From Cellulomonas hominis (GTDB taxonomy: Bacteria; Actinomycetota; Actinomycetes; Actinomycetales; Cellulomonadaceae), in the NCBI RefSeq assembly GCF_014201095.1, contig NZ_JACHDN010000001.1:1116001-1180000 (forward strand): a stretch of DNA of 64,000 nucleotides. Reading direction: 5' to 3'. Shown in pieces: positions 46,661 to 54,414 of this stretch (position 1 is its first letter; each line of letters begins with the position of its first letter). The position numbers were made by a program, and so were the translations under genes. The notes beneath the pieces were generated by a model. The model was not told the DNA's origin. It searched no databases and saw nothing but the letters and a program-made list of their open reading frames with translations.

Positions 46661-47083
46661 TCAGGCGAGGCGGACGAGCGCCTGCGCCTTGGCCAGCACG
46701 CGCGAGCCCGCGGCCGTGACGTTCAGATCGATGCGCGCCGTGCGGGTCTCCGCGTCCAGGGCGCCGACGGTGGCCACGACCTCGACCGTGGCCGCGCCGG
46801 GGTCCGGCACCGGTACGGGGCGGGCGAACCGGGTCTGGTAGTCGAGCACCGCGCCCGGGTCCCCGGCCCAGTCGGACACGACGCCGACGGCCGCACCCAT
46901 CGTCCACATGCCGTGCGCGATGACGCCGGGCAGCCCGACCTCCGTCGCGAACCGCTCGTTCCAGTGGATCGGGTTGAAGTCGCCGGACGCGCCGGCGTAC
47001 CGCACGAGCCGGGACCGGTCGACGGCGATCTCGCGGCGACCGACCTCCTGGCCGACGGCCAGCTCCTCGAACGCGGGGGCCAT
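46661..47083 (-). CDS. MaoC family (R)-specific hydratase/dehydratase subunit
   Basis: 140 aa, single hot-dog domain. The catalytic Asp and His are in YAGASGDFNPIHWNERFATEVGLPGVIAHGMWTMGA. Its ATG overlaps the stop of the partner gene by one base (TGATG). The two resemble the HadA/HadB-type pairs next to rpmG in mycobacteria and streptomycetes, which act as heterodimeric 3-hydroxyacyl dehydratases in fatty-acid elongation. This subunit carries the catalytic motif, corresponding to HadB. The acyl substrate is unknown. Confidence 0.9.
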   Translation of the reverse strand: MAPAFEELAVGQEVGRREIAVDRSRLVRYAGASGDFNPIHWNERFATEVGLPGVIAHGMWTMGAAVGVVSDWAGDPGAVLDYQTRFARPVPVPDPGAATVEVVATVGALDAETRTARIDLNVTAAGSRVLAKAQALVRLA

Positions 47084-47532
47084 CAGGCGTCCTCTCCGCG
47101 GACCGCGAGCGTGGACGTCACGGTGGCCACGGGCTCCCCGCCCTCGGCGCTGATCACGGCCCGGGTCGTCACCATCGACAGACCGGCGCGCTCGGTGACC
47201 GCGTCCACGTGCAGCACCGTCACCAGGCGGTCGCCGGCGTGGATCGGGCGGTGGTGGATGAACCGCTCATCGGCGTGCACGACCCGCGTGAAGTCGATCC
47301 GCGCACCCGGGTCGGCGATGAGCTGGGCCTCGGCGCGCTGCGCCACGACGACGGCGAACGTCGGCGGCGCGATCACGTCGGGGTACCCGAGTGCTCGCGC
47401 CGCGTCGACGTCGGTGTGGGCCGGGTGCGTCGCCCCGACCGCCTCCGCGAACTCGCGGAGCTTCTCGCGGCCGACCTCGTACGCCTCGTTCGGCGGGTAC
47501 TCGCGTCCCGCGTACTCGGGGTTGACGGCCAC
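47083..47532 (-). CDS. MaoC-like dehydratase partner subunit (HadA-like, FAS1-type N-terminal)
   Basis: 149 aa. It begins MAVNPEYAGREYPPNEAYEVGREKLREFAEAVGATHPAHTDVDAARALGYPDVIAPPTFA, typical of the non-catalytic hot-dog partner. It contains DFTRVVHADERFIHHRPIHAGDRL. It lacks the D-H catalytic motif of its neighbour. It follows rpmG after 16 bases on the same strand, the conserved rpmG-hadA-hadB order. Confidence 0.9.
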   Translation of the reverse strand: MAVNPEYAGREYPPNEAYEVGREKLREFAEAVGATHPAHTDVDAARALGYPDVIAPPTFAVVVAQRAEAQLIADPGARIDFTRVVHADERFIHHRPIHAGDRLVTVLHVDAVTERAGLSMVTTRAVISAEGGEPVATVTSTLAVRGEDA

Positions 47533-47548
47533 GATCAGAGCCGCTGGG

Positions 47549-47719
47549 TCAGCGGGTCTCGCGGTGCAGCGTGTGACGGCCGTCGCGCGGGCAGAACTTC
47601 TTCATCTCGAGCCGGTCGGGGTCGTTCCGACGGTTCTTCTTCGTGATGTAGTTCCGCTCCTTGCACTCCGTGCAGGCGAGCGTGATCTTCGGACGGACGT
47701 CCGCGCTCTTGCTGGCCAT
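47549..47719 (-). CDS. rpmG: 50S ribosomal protein L33
   Basis: 56 aa, [37 protein letters not shown] then [19 protein letters not shown]. It keeps the first CxxC pair (CTEC), but the second is reduced to one Cys in FCPRDGRH, so a full four-Cys zinc ribbon is absent. ATG start. It is downstream of tRNA-Met and upstream of the MaoC pair. Confidence 0.95.
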   Translation of the reverse strand: MASKSADVRPKITLACTECKERNYITKKNRRNDPDRLEMKKFCPRDGRHTLHRETR

Positions 47720-47797
47720 GGTCTTGCCACCTCTCGCGCCCGAAGCGCTTGGATCTTCGTCGTCGAGCGCCGGCGCGCGCTCCACTGGATTCGGTGC

Positions 47798-47873
47798 TGG
47801 TAGCGGGGGCGGGGTTCGAACCCGCGACCTCACGATTATGAGTCGTGCGCTCTCACCAACTGAGCTACCCCGC
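47798..47873 (-). tRNA. tRNA-Met (CAT anticodon, elongator type)
   Basis: The minus strand reads GGCGGGGTAGCTCAGTTGG, anticodon arm CACGACTCATAATCGTG (anticodon CAT), T-arm GCGGGTTCGAACCCCGC, acceptor CCCCGCT, then A and encoded CCA. The first base pair is G-U. The D-loop and the fully paired start argue for the elongator rather than the initiator form. Confidence 0.92.
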
Positions 47874-47924
47874 CTCGGATGCGCCGCACCCGGAACCGGA
47901 GTCCCGGAGGGCGACACACCACAG

Positions 47925-47996
<72 letters not shown>

Positions 47997-48000
47997 AGCG

Positions 48001-48358
48001 CGGACCAGGCTACACGGTGCGCCGGGCGGGTGCGAAATCGGCCCCCCGACCGGCCCGATCGCCCGGCCGGCGACGCGCGGGGGCTGGGGGCACCCGCGCC
48101 GGCGGGGCACCGCGCGTGCAGGCCGGCACGTCCCGCACCACCCCGGACGATCGCACGACACCCCCTCGGCGGGGCGCGCGCGTGGCGGCGGGGCGCGCGC
48201 GCGGCGGCGGCGCGCGCGCGGCGGCGGGGCGCGCCCGCGGGGCGGCGGGGTGTGGTGCGTGCAGGCGGGCGGGTTCCGGACCGCCCCGGCTGCACGCGGG
48301 ATGCCCCGTCGGCGAGGCGGCGGGGCCGGTGAGGTGGGGGCGCGGGCCTCCGGGAACG
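48001..48358. other. GC-extreme non-coding region with low-complexity repeats
   Basis: About 360 bases between tRNA-Thr and the terminator after tRNA-Tyr with no credible gene. The stretch 48165-48250 is a simple run of GCG, CGCG and GGCGG units. It is flanked by imperfectly mirrored blocks: GGGGCACCGCGCGTGCAGGC near 48106-48125 and GGCTGCACGCGGGATGCCCC near 48287-48306. The mirrored ends could bring the region into one large hairpin. Function unknown. Confidence 0.6.
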
Positions 48359-48394
48359 CGACAGGGCGCCCTCCCGGGGGAGGACGCCCTGTCG
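48359..48394 (-). terminator. Terminator after tRNA-Tyr
   Basis: CGACAGGGCG (48359-48368) pairs with CGCCCTGTCG (48385-48394), with an inner CCTCCC/GGGAGG pairing, giving a nearly continuous stem. It begins 10 bases after the tRNA-Tyr 3' end, so tRNA-Tyr is probably a separate transcript from tRNA-Thr and tRNA-Met. Confidence 0.7.
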
Positions 48395-48403
48395 TGGATC
48401 GCG

Positions 48404-48485
48404 TGGCGGGTGAGGGATTCGAACCCCCGTAGGCGATGCCAGCTGATTTACAGTCAGCCCCCTTTGGCCACTCGGGTAACCCGCC
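48404..48485 (-). tRNA. tRNA-Tyr (GTA anticodon)
   Basis: 82 bases, class II with a long variable arm. The minus strand reads GGCGGGTTACCCGAGTGG, anticodon arm CTGACTGTAAATCAG (anticodon GTA), a variable stem around TGGCATCGCCTACG, T-arm GGGGGTTCGAATCCCTC and acceptor ACCCGCC. Discriminator A; CCA not encoded. A weak upstream promoter may be TATCCT at 48534-48529 with TTGCGG 19 bases further. Confidence 0.94.
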
Positions 48486-48606
48486 GGGGATGCGCGTGCG
48501 GTGACTGCGTCGCCGACGTGCGGATGGAAGGATAGCAACGGATCGGCCCGGAACCGCAAACCGCCCGGCCGGCGCAGCACCCGCACCACACCCGCAGGAG
48601 GAAGTC

Positions 48607-49107
48607 ATGGCGAGCGAGTCGTCGTTCGACGTCGTCAGCAAGGTCGACCGCCAGGAGGTCGACAACGCGCTGAACCAGGCGATCAAGGAGATCGCGCAGC
48701 GGTACGACTTCAAGGGCGTCGGCGCCTCGATCGCCTGGAGCGGCGAGAAGATCCTCATGGTCGCCAACTCCGAGGAGCGGGTGCGCGCGGTCCTGGACGT
48801 CTTCCAGACCAAGCTGATCAAGCGCGGCATCTCGCTCAAGTCCCTGGACACCGGTGACGGCGACCCGAAGCCCTCCGGCAAGGAGTACCGTCTGGAGGCC
48901 GCGATCAAGGAGGGCCTGTCCTCCGAGATCGCCAAGAAGGTGACCAAGCTCATCCGCGACGAGGGCCCCAAGGGCGTGAAGACCCAGATCCAGGGCGACG
49001 AGGTCCGCGTCTCCGCGAAGAGCCGGGACGACCTGCAGGCCGTCATCGCGCTGCTCAAGGGTGCCGACGACATCGACGCGGCGCTGCAGTTCATCAACTA
49101 CCGCTGA
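48607..49107 (+). CDS. YajQ family nucleotide-binding protein
   Basis: 166 aa; full-length family match: [38 protein letters not shown] at the start, [37 protein letters not shown] in the middle and [37 protein letters not shown] late. Two RRM-like domains. Homologues bind nucleotides, and in Xanthomonas one binds cyclic di-GMP; that ligand is not established here. AGGAGG lies 5 bases before the ATG. It is divergent from tRNA-Tyr. Confidence 0.95.
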   Translation: MASESSFDVVSKVDRQEVDNALNQAIKEIAQRYDFKGVGASIAWSGEKILMVANSEERVRAVLDVFQTKLIKRGISLKSLDTGDGDPKPSGKEYRLEAAIKEGLSSEIAKKVTKLIRDEGPKGVKTQIQGDEVRVSAKSRDDLQAVIALLKGADDIDAALQFINYR

Positions 49108-49115
49108 CGCGGCGA

Positions 49116-49157
49116 CGACGGCCCGGCCGCCCCTGCGCGGGGCCGGCCGGGCCGTCG
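49116..49157. terminator. Bidirectional terminator between yajQ and htpX
   Basis: CGACGGCCCGGCCG (49116-49129) pairs with CGGCCGGGCCGTCG (49144-49157), a perfect 14-base stem with a GC-rich 14-base loop. It lies 8 bases after the yajQ stop and 13 before the convergent htpX stop. Confidence 0.7.
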
Positions 49158-49170
49158 CGCGTCGGGGGCC

Positions 49171-50049
49171 TCAGTACCGCGTGACCGGACCGCCCGTGCC
49201 GGCCATGCGCTCCAGGCGGGCGATGCGGTCCGCCATCGGCGGGTGCGTCGCGAACATCCGGCCGATGCCGGCGCCCTTGAACGGGTTCGCGATCATCAGG
49301 TGCGAGACGTCCACGAGGTCCCGGTCCTGCGGCAGCGGGCGGGCCTGCGTGCCGGCCTCGAGCTTGCGCAGCGCGGACGCGAGCGCGAGCGGGTCGCCGG
49401 TCAGGGCGGCGCCGTCCTCGTCGGCGTCGTACTCGCGGGTGCGGCTGATCGCGAGCTGGATCATCATCGCGGCGACGGGGGCGAGGAACACCATGAGCAG
49501 CGCGGCGACCGGGTTGCCCCCGCGGTCCCGGTCGCTGCCGCCGCCGAAGAACAGCGCGAACTGGGCGACCGAGGTGATGACGCCCGCGACGGCGGCCGCG
49601 ATCGACGACGTCAGGATGTCGCGGTTGTAGACGTGCATGAGCTCGTGCCCCAGGACGCCGCGGAGCTCGCGCTCGTCGAGGATCTGCAGGATGCCGTCCG
49701 TGCAGCACACGGCCGCGTTCCGCGGGTTGCGGCCGGTCGCGAACGCGTTCGGCGCGGCGGTCGGCGAGACGTACAGCCGGGGCATGGGCTGGCGGGCCGC
49801 CGTGGAGAGCTCCCGCACGATCCGGTACATCGCCGGCTGCTCGATCTCGGAGACCGGCCGGGCGCGCATCGCGCGGATCGCGATCTTGTCCGAGTTCCAG
49901 TACGAGTAGGCGGTCGTCAGCAGACCCAGCCCCGCGAACAGGACGATGTACCGCCCGTTCGCGACCACCGCGCCGATGCCGAGCAGCACCGCCCACAGCA
50001 CCCCGAACAGCAGCGCCGTCTTCAGGCCGTTGTAGTGCCGGTGACCCAT
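49171..50049 (-). CDS. htpX: Membrane zinc metalloprotease HtpX
   Basis: Membrane protein quality-control protease, M48 family. 292 aa. N-terminal helices lie at about 9-27 and 32-52 (TALLFGVLWAVLLGIGAVV and IVLFAGLGLLTTAY). The zinc motif HExxH is HELMHVYNRD near residue 140, followed by two more helices and the downstream ligand segment REYDADEDGA. MPRLYVSPTAAPNAFATGRNPRNAAVCCTDGIL is the family signature region. GGAAGGA precedes the ATG. It works alongside FtsH in other bacteria; both are in this window. Confidence 0.95.
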   Translation of the reverse strand: MGHRHYNGLKTALLFGVLWAVLLGIGAVVANGRYIVLFAGLGLLTTAYSYWNSDKIAIRAMRARPVSEIEQPAMYRIVRELSTAARQPMPRLYVSPTAAPNAFATGRNPRNAAVCCTDGILQILDERELRGVLGHELMHVYNRDILTSSIAAAVAGVITSVAQFALFFGGGSDRDRGGNPVAALLMVFLAPVAAMMIQLAISRTREYDADEDGAALTGDPLALASALRKLEAGTQARPLPQDRDLVDVSHLMIANPFKGAGIGRMFATHPPMADRIARLERMAGTGGPVTRY

Positions 50050-50176
50050 GTCCGTCCTTCCCTGGAGCCCGCGGTCCGACAACTCGTCCCGCGTGGAGGA
50101 CAACGCGGCGGCGAGCGCGTCGGTTCCCCTACCCTGACCTCCGCACATCCTCGATCCTCGACCCCCGGGAGACACC

Positions 50177-51016
50177 GTGCGCACCGTCCGCTTCATCGCC
50201 CTGGCCGCTGCGAGCGCCCTGGCGCTCGCGGCCTGTGCCCCCGCCGACGAGGAGCCCGGCTCGGCCGGCACCTCCGACGGCGCCCTGCCGACCCTCACCG
50301 AGGGCGTCCTGACGATCGGCACCTCCGACCCGGGCTACGAGCCGTGGGTCGTCGACAACGACCCCTCCAACGGCGAGGGCTTCGAGTCCGCCGTGGCGTA
50401 CGCGGTGGCCGCCGAGCTCGGCTTCGACGCCGACCAGGTCGAGTGGGTCCCGGTGACGTTCGACCAGATCATCGCCCCGGGCGCCAAGTCGTTCGACTTC
50501 GCGATCAACCAGGTGTCGATCAGCCCCGAGCGCGCGGAGAACCTCGACTTCTCCTCGTCGTACTACGACACCGCGCAGGCGGTCGTGACCGTGGAGGGCA
50601 GCCCGGTCGCCGGCGCGTCCTCGCTCGCGGACCTCAAGGACGCGAAGATCGGCGCGATGGTCGGGACCACGAGCCTCACGGTGGCGCAGGAGTCGATCGA
50701 GCCGACGACCGACGTCCAGGTGTTCAACGACAACGACCAGGTCAAGCAGGCGCTGCAGTCCGGACTGGTCGACGCGATCGTCGTGGACCTGCCCACCGCG
50801 CTGTACATCACGGCGGCGGAGCTGGACGGCGGCGTCCTGGTCGGGCAGCTCCCCGCGGGCGACGACCCGGACCAGTTCGGCCTCGTGCTCGACAAGGGCT
50901 CGGCGCTCACCCAGCCGGTCACCGAGGCGGTCGACGCCCTGCGGGAGGGCGGCACGCTCGCCGACCTCGAGGCCGAGTGGCTGACCGACGCGGCCGGCGC
51001 GCCCGTCCTGAAGTGA
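50177..51016 (+). CDS. Amino-acid ABC transporter substrate-binding lipoprotein
   Basis: 279 aa. The signal peptide ends in a lipobox LALAACAP (Cys near residue 20), so it is a membrane-anchored lipoprotein. The family 3 solute-binding fold includes LTIGTSDPGYEPWVVDN, GFESAVAYAVAAELGF, FDFAINQVSISPERAENLDFSSSYYDTAQAVV and the hinge LKDAKIGAMVGTTSLTVAQE. GGGAG precedes the GTG. First gene of a three-gene importer with GTGA and ATGA overlaps. Specificity is probably a polar amino acid. Confidence 0.94.
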   Translation: MRTVRFIALAAASALALAACAPADEEPGSAGTSDGALPTLTEGVLTIGTSDPGYEPWVVDNDPSNGEGFESAVAYAVAAELGFDADQVEWVPVTFDQIIAPGAKSFDFAINQVSISPERAENLDFSSSYYDTAQAVVTVEGSPVAGASSLADLKDAKIGAMVGTTSLTVAQESIEPTTDVQVFNDNDQVKQALQSGLVDAIVVDLPTALYITAAELDGGVLVGQLPAGDDPDQFGLVLDKGSALTQPVTEAVDALREGGTLADLEAEWLTDAAGAPVLK

Positions 51017-51912
51017 CCTCGACGACGCCGCCGGACGGCACCCGCCCCGCGTGGGTGCCGTCCGAGCGGCAGCGCGGCCGGGACGCGTACCGGCGCACGC
51101 AGGCCCGCCGCTCGACGCTCGTCGCCCTCGTGAGCACGGTCGTGGTGGCGGGCCTCGCCGTGCTCGGGCTGGTGTCGTCGCCGGGCTGGCCCCGGGTGCG
51201 GCAGTCGTTCCTGGACCCCGAGGTCGCGTGGGCGTCGCTGCCGAAGATCGCCGAGGGGCTGTGGCTGAACATCCGCGTCATGGCGGTCTGCGCGGTGCTC
51301 ATCGTGGTCGTCGCCATGCTGCTGGCCCTGGCGCGGACGCTGCGCGGGCCGGCGTTCTTCCCGCTGCGCGCGCTCGCGACCGGGTACGTGGACGTGTTCC
51401 GCGGGCTGCCGCTGATCCTCGTGCTGCTGCTGGTCGGCTTCGGCCTGCCGGGGCTGCGGCTGCAGGGCATCCCGACGTCGGCGGTCGTGCTGGGCGGGCT
51501 CGCGCTGGTGCTGACCTACTCGGCCTACGTGGCGGAGGTGTTCCGGGCGGGCATCGAGTCGGTGCACCCGTCCCAGATCGCGTCCGCCCGGTCCCTCGGG
51601 CTCACCCGGGGGCAGACGCTCCGGCACGTCGTGCTTCCCCAGGCCTGGCGCCGGGTGGTCCCGCCCCTGCTGAACGACCTGGTGGCGCTGTCCAAGGACT
51701 CCGGGCTGATCTCGATCCTCGGAGCCGTGGACGCGGTCCGGGCCGCGCAGATCCAGACCGCGACCTACGCGAACTTCACGCCCTACGTCGTCGCGGGCGT
51801 GCTGTTCGTGCTGCTGACCATCCCGCTGACCCGGTTCACCGACGCGCTCGCGCGGCGCAGCGGCTGGCTGGGCTCGCAGGCCGGCCTGGCCGGGGCGGGG
51901 GCCATGCGATGA
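51013..51912 (+). CDS. Amino-acid ABC transporter permease (HisM/GlnP type)
   Basis: 299 aa from a GTG overlapping the binding-protein stop. The N-terminal 35 residues are cytoplasmic and basic. Five to six helices follow, with YVDVFRGLPLILVLLLVGFGLP and the EAA loop RAGIESVHPSQIASARSLGLTRGQTLRHVVLPQAWR. LSKDSGLISILGAVD is the C-terminal family motif. It pairs as a homodimer or with itself, since only one permease gene is present. Confidence 0.95.
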   Translation: MTSTTPPDGTRPAWVPSERQRGRDAYRRTQARRSTLVALVSTVVVAGLAVLGLVSSPGWPRVRQSFLDPEVAWASLPKIAEGLWLNIRVMAVCAVLIVVVAMLLALARTLRGPAFFPLRALATGYVDVFRGLPLILVLLLVGFGLPGLRLQGIPTSAVVLGGLALVLTYSAYVAEVFRAGIESVHPSQIASARSLGLTRGQTLRHVVLPQAWRRVVPPLLNDLVALSKDSGLISILGAVDAVRAAQIQTATYANFTPYVVAGVLFVLLTIPLTRFTDALARRSGWLGSQAGLAGAGAMR

Positions 51913-52649
51913 CCGACGCCCCCCTGCTGCGGGTCGACCGGGTCCGCAAGGCGTTCGGCGACCACGTCGTGCTGGACGACCTGTCCCTCGAGGTCGCCGA
52001 GCACCAGGTCGTCGTGCTGATCGGCGCGTCCGGGTCCGGGAAGTCGACGCTCCTGCGCTGCGTGAACCTGCTCGAGGAGGTCGACGACGGCGTCATCGAG
52101 GTCGCCGGGCAGGAGGTCACCGACCCGCGGGTGGACGCCAACGCCGTCCGCGCCCGCATCGGCATGGTGTTCCAGGCGTACAACCTGTTCCCGCACCTGC
52201 GGGTGCTGGACAACGTGGCGCTGGCCCCGCGGCTGGTGCACAAGGTCGGCCGGGCCGAGGCGCGCGAGCGGGCCGCGGCGATGCTGGAGCGCGTCGGGCT
52301 CGCGGCCAAGGCCGGGGCGTTCCCGGACGAGCTGTCCGGCGGTCAGCAGCAGCGCGTGGCGATCGCCCGGGCCCTCGTGACGCAGCCGGCGCTCATGCTG
52401 CTGGACGAGGTCACGAGCGCCCTGGACCCGGAGCTGGTCGGCGAGGTGCTCGACCTGCTCGGCGAGCTCAAGGACGAGGGCACGACGATGGTCGTGGCGA
52501 CGCACGAGATGGCGTTCGCCCGGCACGTCGCGGACGAGGTGTGCTTCCTGCACGAGGGCCGGATCCTCGAGCGCGGACCGGCGGACCAGGTCCTGGTCTC
52601 CCCCCGCGAGCCCCGCACCCGCGAGTTCCTGCGCCGCTTCACGGACTGA
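51909..52649 (+). CDS. Amino-acid ABC transporter ATP-binding protein
   Basis: 246 aa. Walker A is GASGSGKSTLLR near residue 41, the Q-loop is VFQAYNLFPHL, the signature is LSGGQQQRVAIARAL, Walker B is LMLLDEVTSALDPEL and the H-loop is VVATHEMAFARHVAD. The VTSALDPE form is typical of polar amino-acid importers. ATG overlaps the permease stop (ATGA). A tandem repeat and a dispersed palindrome follow the gene. Confidence 0.96.
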   Translation: MTDAPLLRVDRVRKAFGDHVVLDDLSLEVAEHQVVVLIGASGSGKSTLLRCVNLLEEVDDGVIEVAGQEVTDPRVDANAVRARIGMVFQAYNLFPHLRVLDNVALAPRLVHKVGRAEARERAAAMLERVGLAAKAGAFPDELSGGQQQRVAIARALVTQPALMLLDEVTSALDPELVGEVLDLLGELKDEGTTMVVATHEMAFARHVADEVCFLHEGRILERGPADQVLVSPREPRTREFLRRFTD

Positions 52650-52678
52650 CCCGGGCCGCGGCCCCGCGCCCGGTCACC

Positions 52679-52738
52679 GCACCCCGCCGCGCCGCACCCC
52701 ACCGCGCCGCACCCCGCCGCGCCGCACCCCACCGCGAG
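52679..52738. repeat. Tandem 15-bp repeat, four units
   Basis: GCACCCCGCCGCGCC alternates with GCACCCCACCGCGCC for four units, running directly into the palindrome at 52735. Non-coding, between the convergent ABC ATPase and fprA genes. Confidence 0.75.
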
Positions 52739-52790
52739 TGGAGGGTTCTGGCGCGACACGCCGGGCGTGTCCGGCAGAACCCTCCACTCG
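52735..52790. repeat. Dispersed palindrome, copy D
   Basis: The left arm runs CGAGTGGAGGGTTCTG then CGACACGCC; the right arm mirrors it with GGCGTGTC and GCAGAACCCTCCACTCG. It lies in the convergent gap between the ABC ATPase and fprA and could serve both as a transcript end. It is closest to copy C at 27635. Confidence 0.8.
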
Positions 52791-52827
52791 GCGCGGGCCG
52801 AGGCGCGGTGGGGCGGGGCGGCGGGGG

Positions 52828-54225
52828 TCAGGACTCGTCGGCCGCCTCGGCCAGGGCGATGCGGACCATGTCCTCGCGCGGGACGACCTTGATCCGGTCG
52901 CGGCCGTGCGGCTCCCCGAGGGCCCGCTCGTACGCGTCCAGCAGCTCCCAGCCCGCCCACTGGATCGGGCGGGCGCCGCGCGCGGTGAGGAAGTCGACCA
53001 CGGACTGCGGGTCGGGCTCGGTCGCGGACAGGAACGGGTTCGCCGGGTCGGCGACGTCGCCGGCGTCCTCGACCAGGTGCCGGATCGTCTCGCTCGCGTC
53101 GGACTTGGTGTGCCCGATGAGGCCGACCGGCCCGCGCTTGATCCAGCCGGTCGTGTACACGCCGGGCACCGGCTCGCCGTCCACGTCCACCACGCGGCCC
53201 TCGCGGTTCGCGATCACGCCCTTGGCCTCGTCGAACGGCACGTCCACCAGAGGGGACCCGAAGTAGCCGACGGCGCGGTACACGGCCTGCACCGGCCAGT
53301 CGTGGGTCTGCCCGGTGCCGGCGACGGTGCCGTCGCCGGTCAGCGCGGTCCGCTCGGTGCGCAGCCCCACGACCGCGCCGCCGGCACCCAGCACCTCGAC
53401 CGGCTTGTGCAGGAAGTGCAGGTGGATGCGGCGGCTCGCGGTGAGCTCCTCGGGCTCCTTGAGCGTCCAGTCCGTGAGGGTCTTGACGACCTGCTTCGTC
53501 TGGTTCGACGAGTGGATCGCGGCCATCGAGCCCTCGTCGAAGTCGAAGTCCTCCGGGTAGACGACCACGTCGACGTCCGGGACGTGGCCGAGCTCGCGCA
53601 GCTCCAGCGGGGAGAACTTCGCCTGCGCCGGCCCGCGACGGGCGAACACGTGCACGTCCGTCACCGGGCTGGCCTTGAGGACGTCGTAGACGTTCTGCGG
53701 CACCTCGGTCGGCAGCAGGTCGTCGGCGTGCTTCGCGAGGATGCGGGCGACGTCCAGGGCCACGTTGCCGGCGCCGAGCACCGCGACGTGCTGCGCGGTC
53801 AGCGGCCAGGTCCGCGGGACGTCCGGGTGCCCGTCGTACCAGGACACGAAGTCGGCGGCGCCGTACGAGCCGTCCAGCTCGATGCCCGGGATCGGCAGGT
53901 CGGCGTCCTTGATCGCGCCGGTCGCGAAGATCACCGCGTCGTAGTGCCGGCGCAGGTCCTCGAGCTTGAGGTCGACGCCGTAGTCCACGTTGCACAGCAG
54001 GCGGATGTCGCCGCGCTCGAGCACCTTGTGCAGCGCCACGATGATCTGCTTGATCCGCGGGTGGTCGGGGGCCACGCCGTAGCGGACCAGGCCGAACGGC
54101 GCCGGCAGGCGCTCGATCAGGTCGATCGCGACGTCCAGGCCGGAGCGGGCCAGGATGTCGGAGGCGTAGATCCCGGCGGGACCGGCCCCCACGACGGCCA
54201 CGCGGACGGGGCGGTTCGAGCTCAC
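52828..54225 (-). CDS. fprA: FAD-dependent NADPH-ferredoxin reductase (FprA type)
   Basis: 465 aa, adrenodoxin-reductase-like flavoprotein that shuttles electrons between NADPH and ferredoxins. The FAD motif is RVAVVGAGPAGIYASDIL at the N-terminus, followed by LPAPFGLVRYGVAPDHPRIKQI, characteristic of this family. The NADP-binding motif is VAVLGAGNVALDVARIL near residues 150-170. The C-terminal GVYTTGWIKRGPVGLIGHTKSDASETI is typical. GTG start. The electron partner is not in the window. Confidence 0.94.
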   Translation of the reverse strand: MSSNRPVRVAVVGAGPAGIYASDILARSGLDVAIDLIERLPAPFGLVRYGVAPDHPRIKQIIVALHKVLERGDIRLLCNVDYGVDLKLEDLRRHYDAVIFATGAIKDADLPIPGIELDGSYGAADFVSWYDGHPDVPRTWPLTAQHVAVLGAGNVALDVARILAKHADDLLPTEVPQNVYDVLKASPVTDVHVFARRGPAQAKFSPLELRELGHVPDVDVVVYPEDFDFDEGSMAAIHSSNQTKQVVKTLTDWTLKEPEELTASRRIHLHFLHKPVEVLGAGGAVVGLRTERTALTGDGTVAGTGQTHDWPVQAVYRAVGYFGSPLVDVPFDEAKGVIANREGRVVDVDGEPVPGVYTTGWIKRGPVGLIGHTKSDASETIRHLVEDAGDVADPANPFLSATEPDPQSVVDFLTARGARPIQWAGWELLDAYERALGEPHGRDRIKVVPREDMVRIALAEAADES

Positions 54226-54414
54226 GCAGGTGCCTTCCGTTGTCGAGGTCCCGGTGCGCGCGGCTCGGCGTCCTCACGGCCGCTGCGCTCACGGGTGTCC
54301 GCCCCAGTGTAGGACGACCTCACCCGCTGCCAACCTGCGTCGAGGTCCTGCCGTTCTGGTCGCGGGCGCGGACGGACGGGGCCCGGGGCGCGCCGACGGG
54401 GCTAGCGTCGCCCC

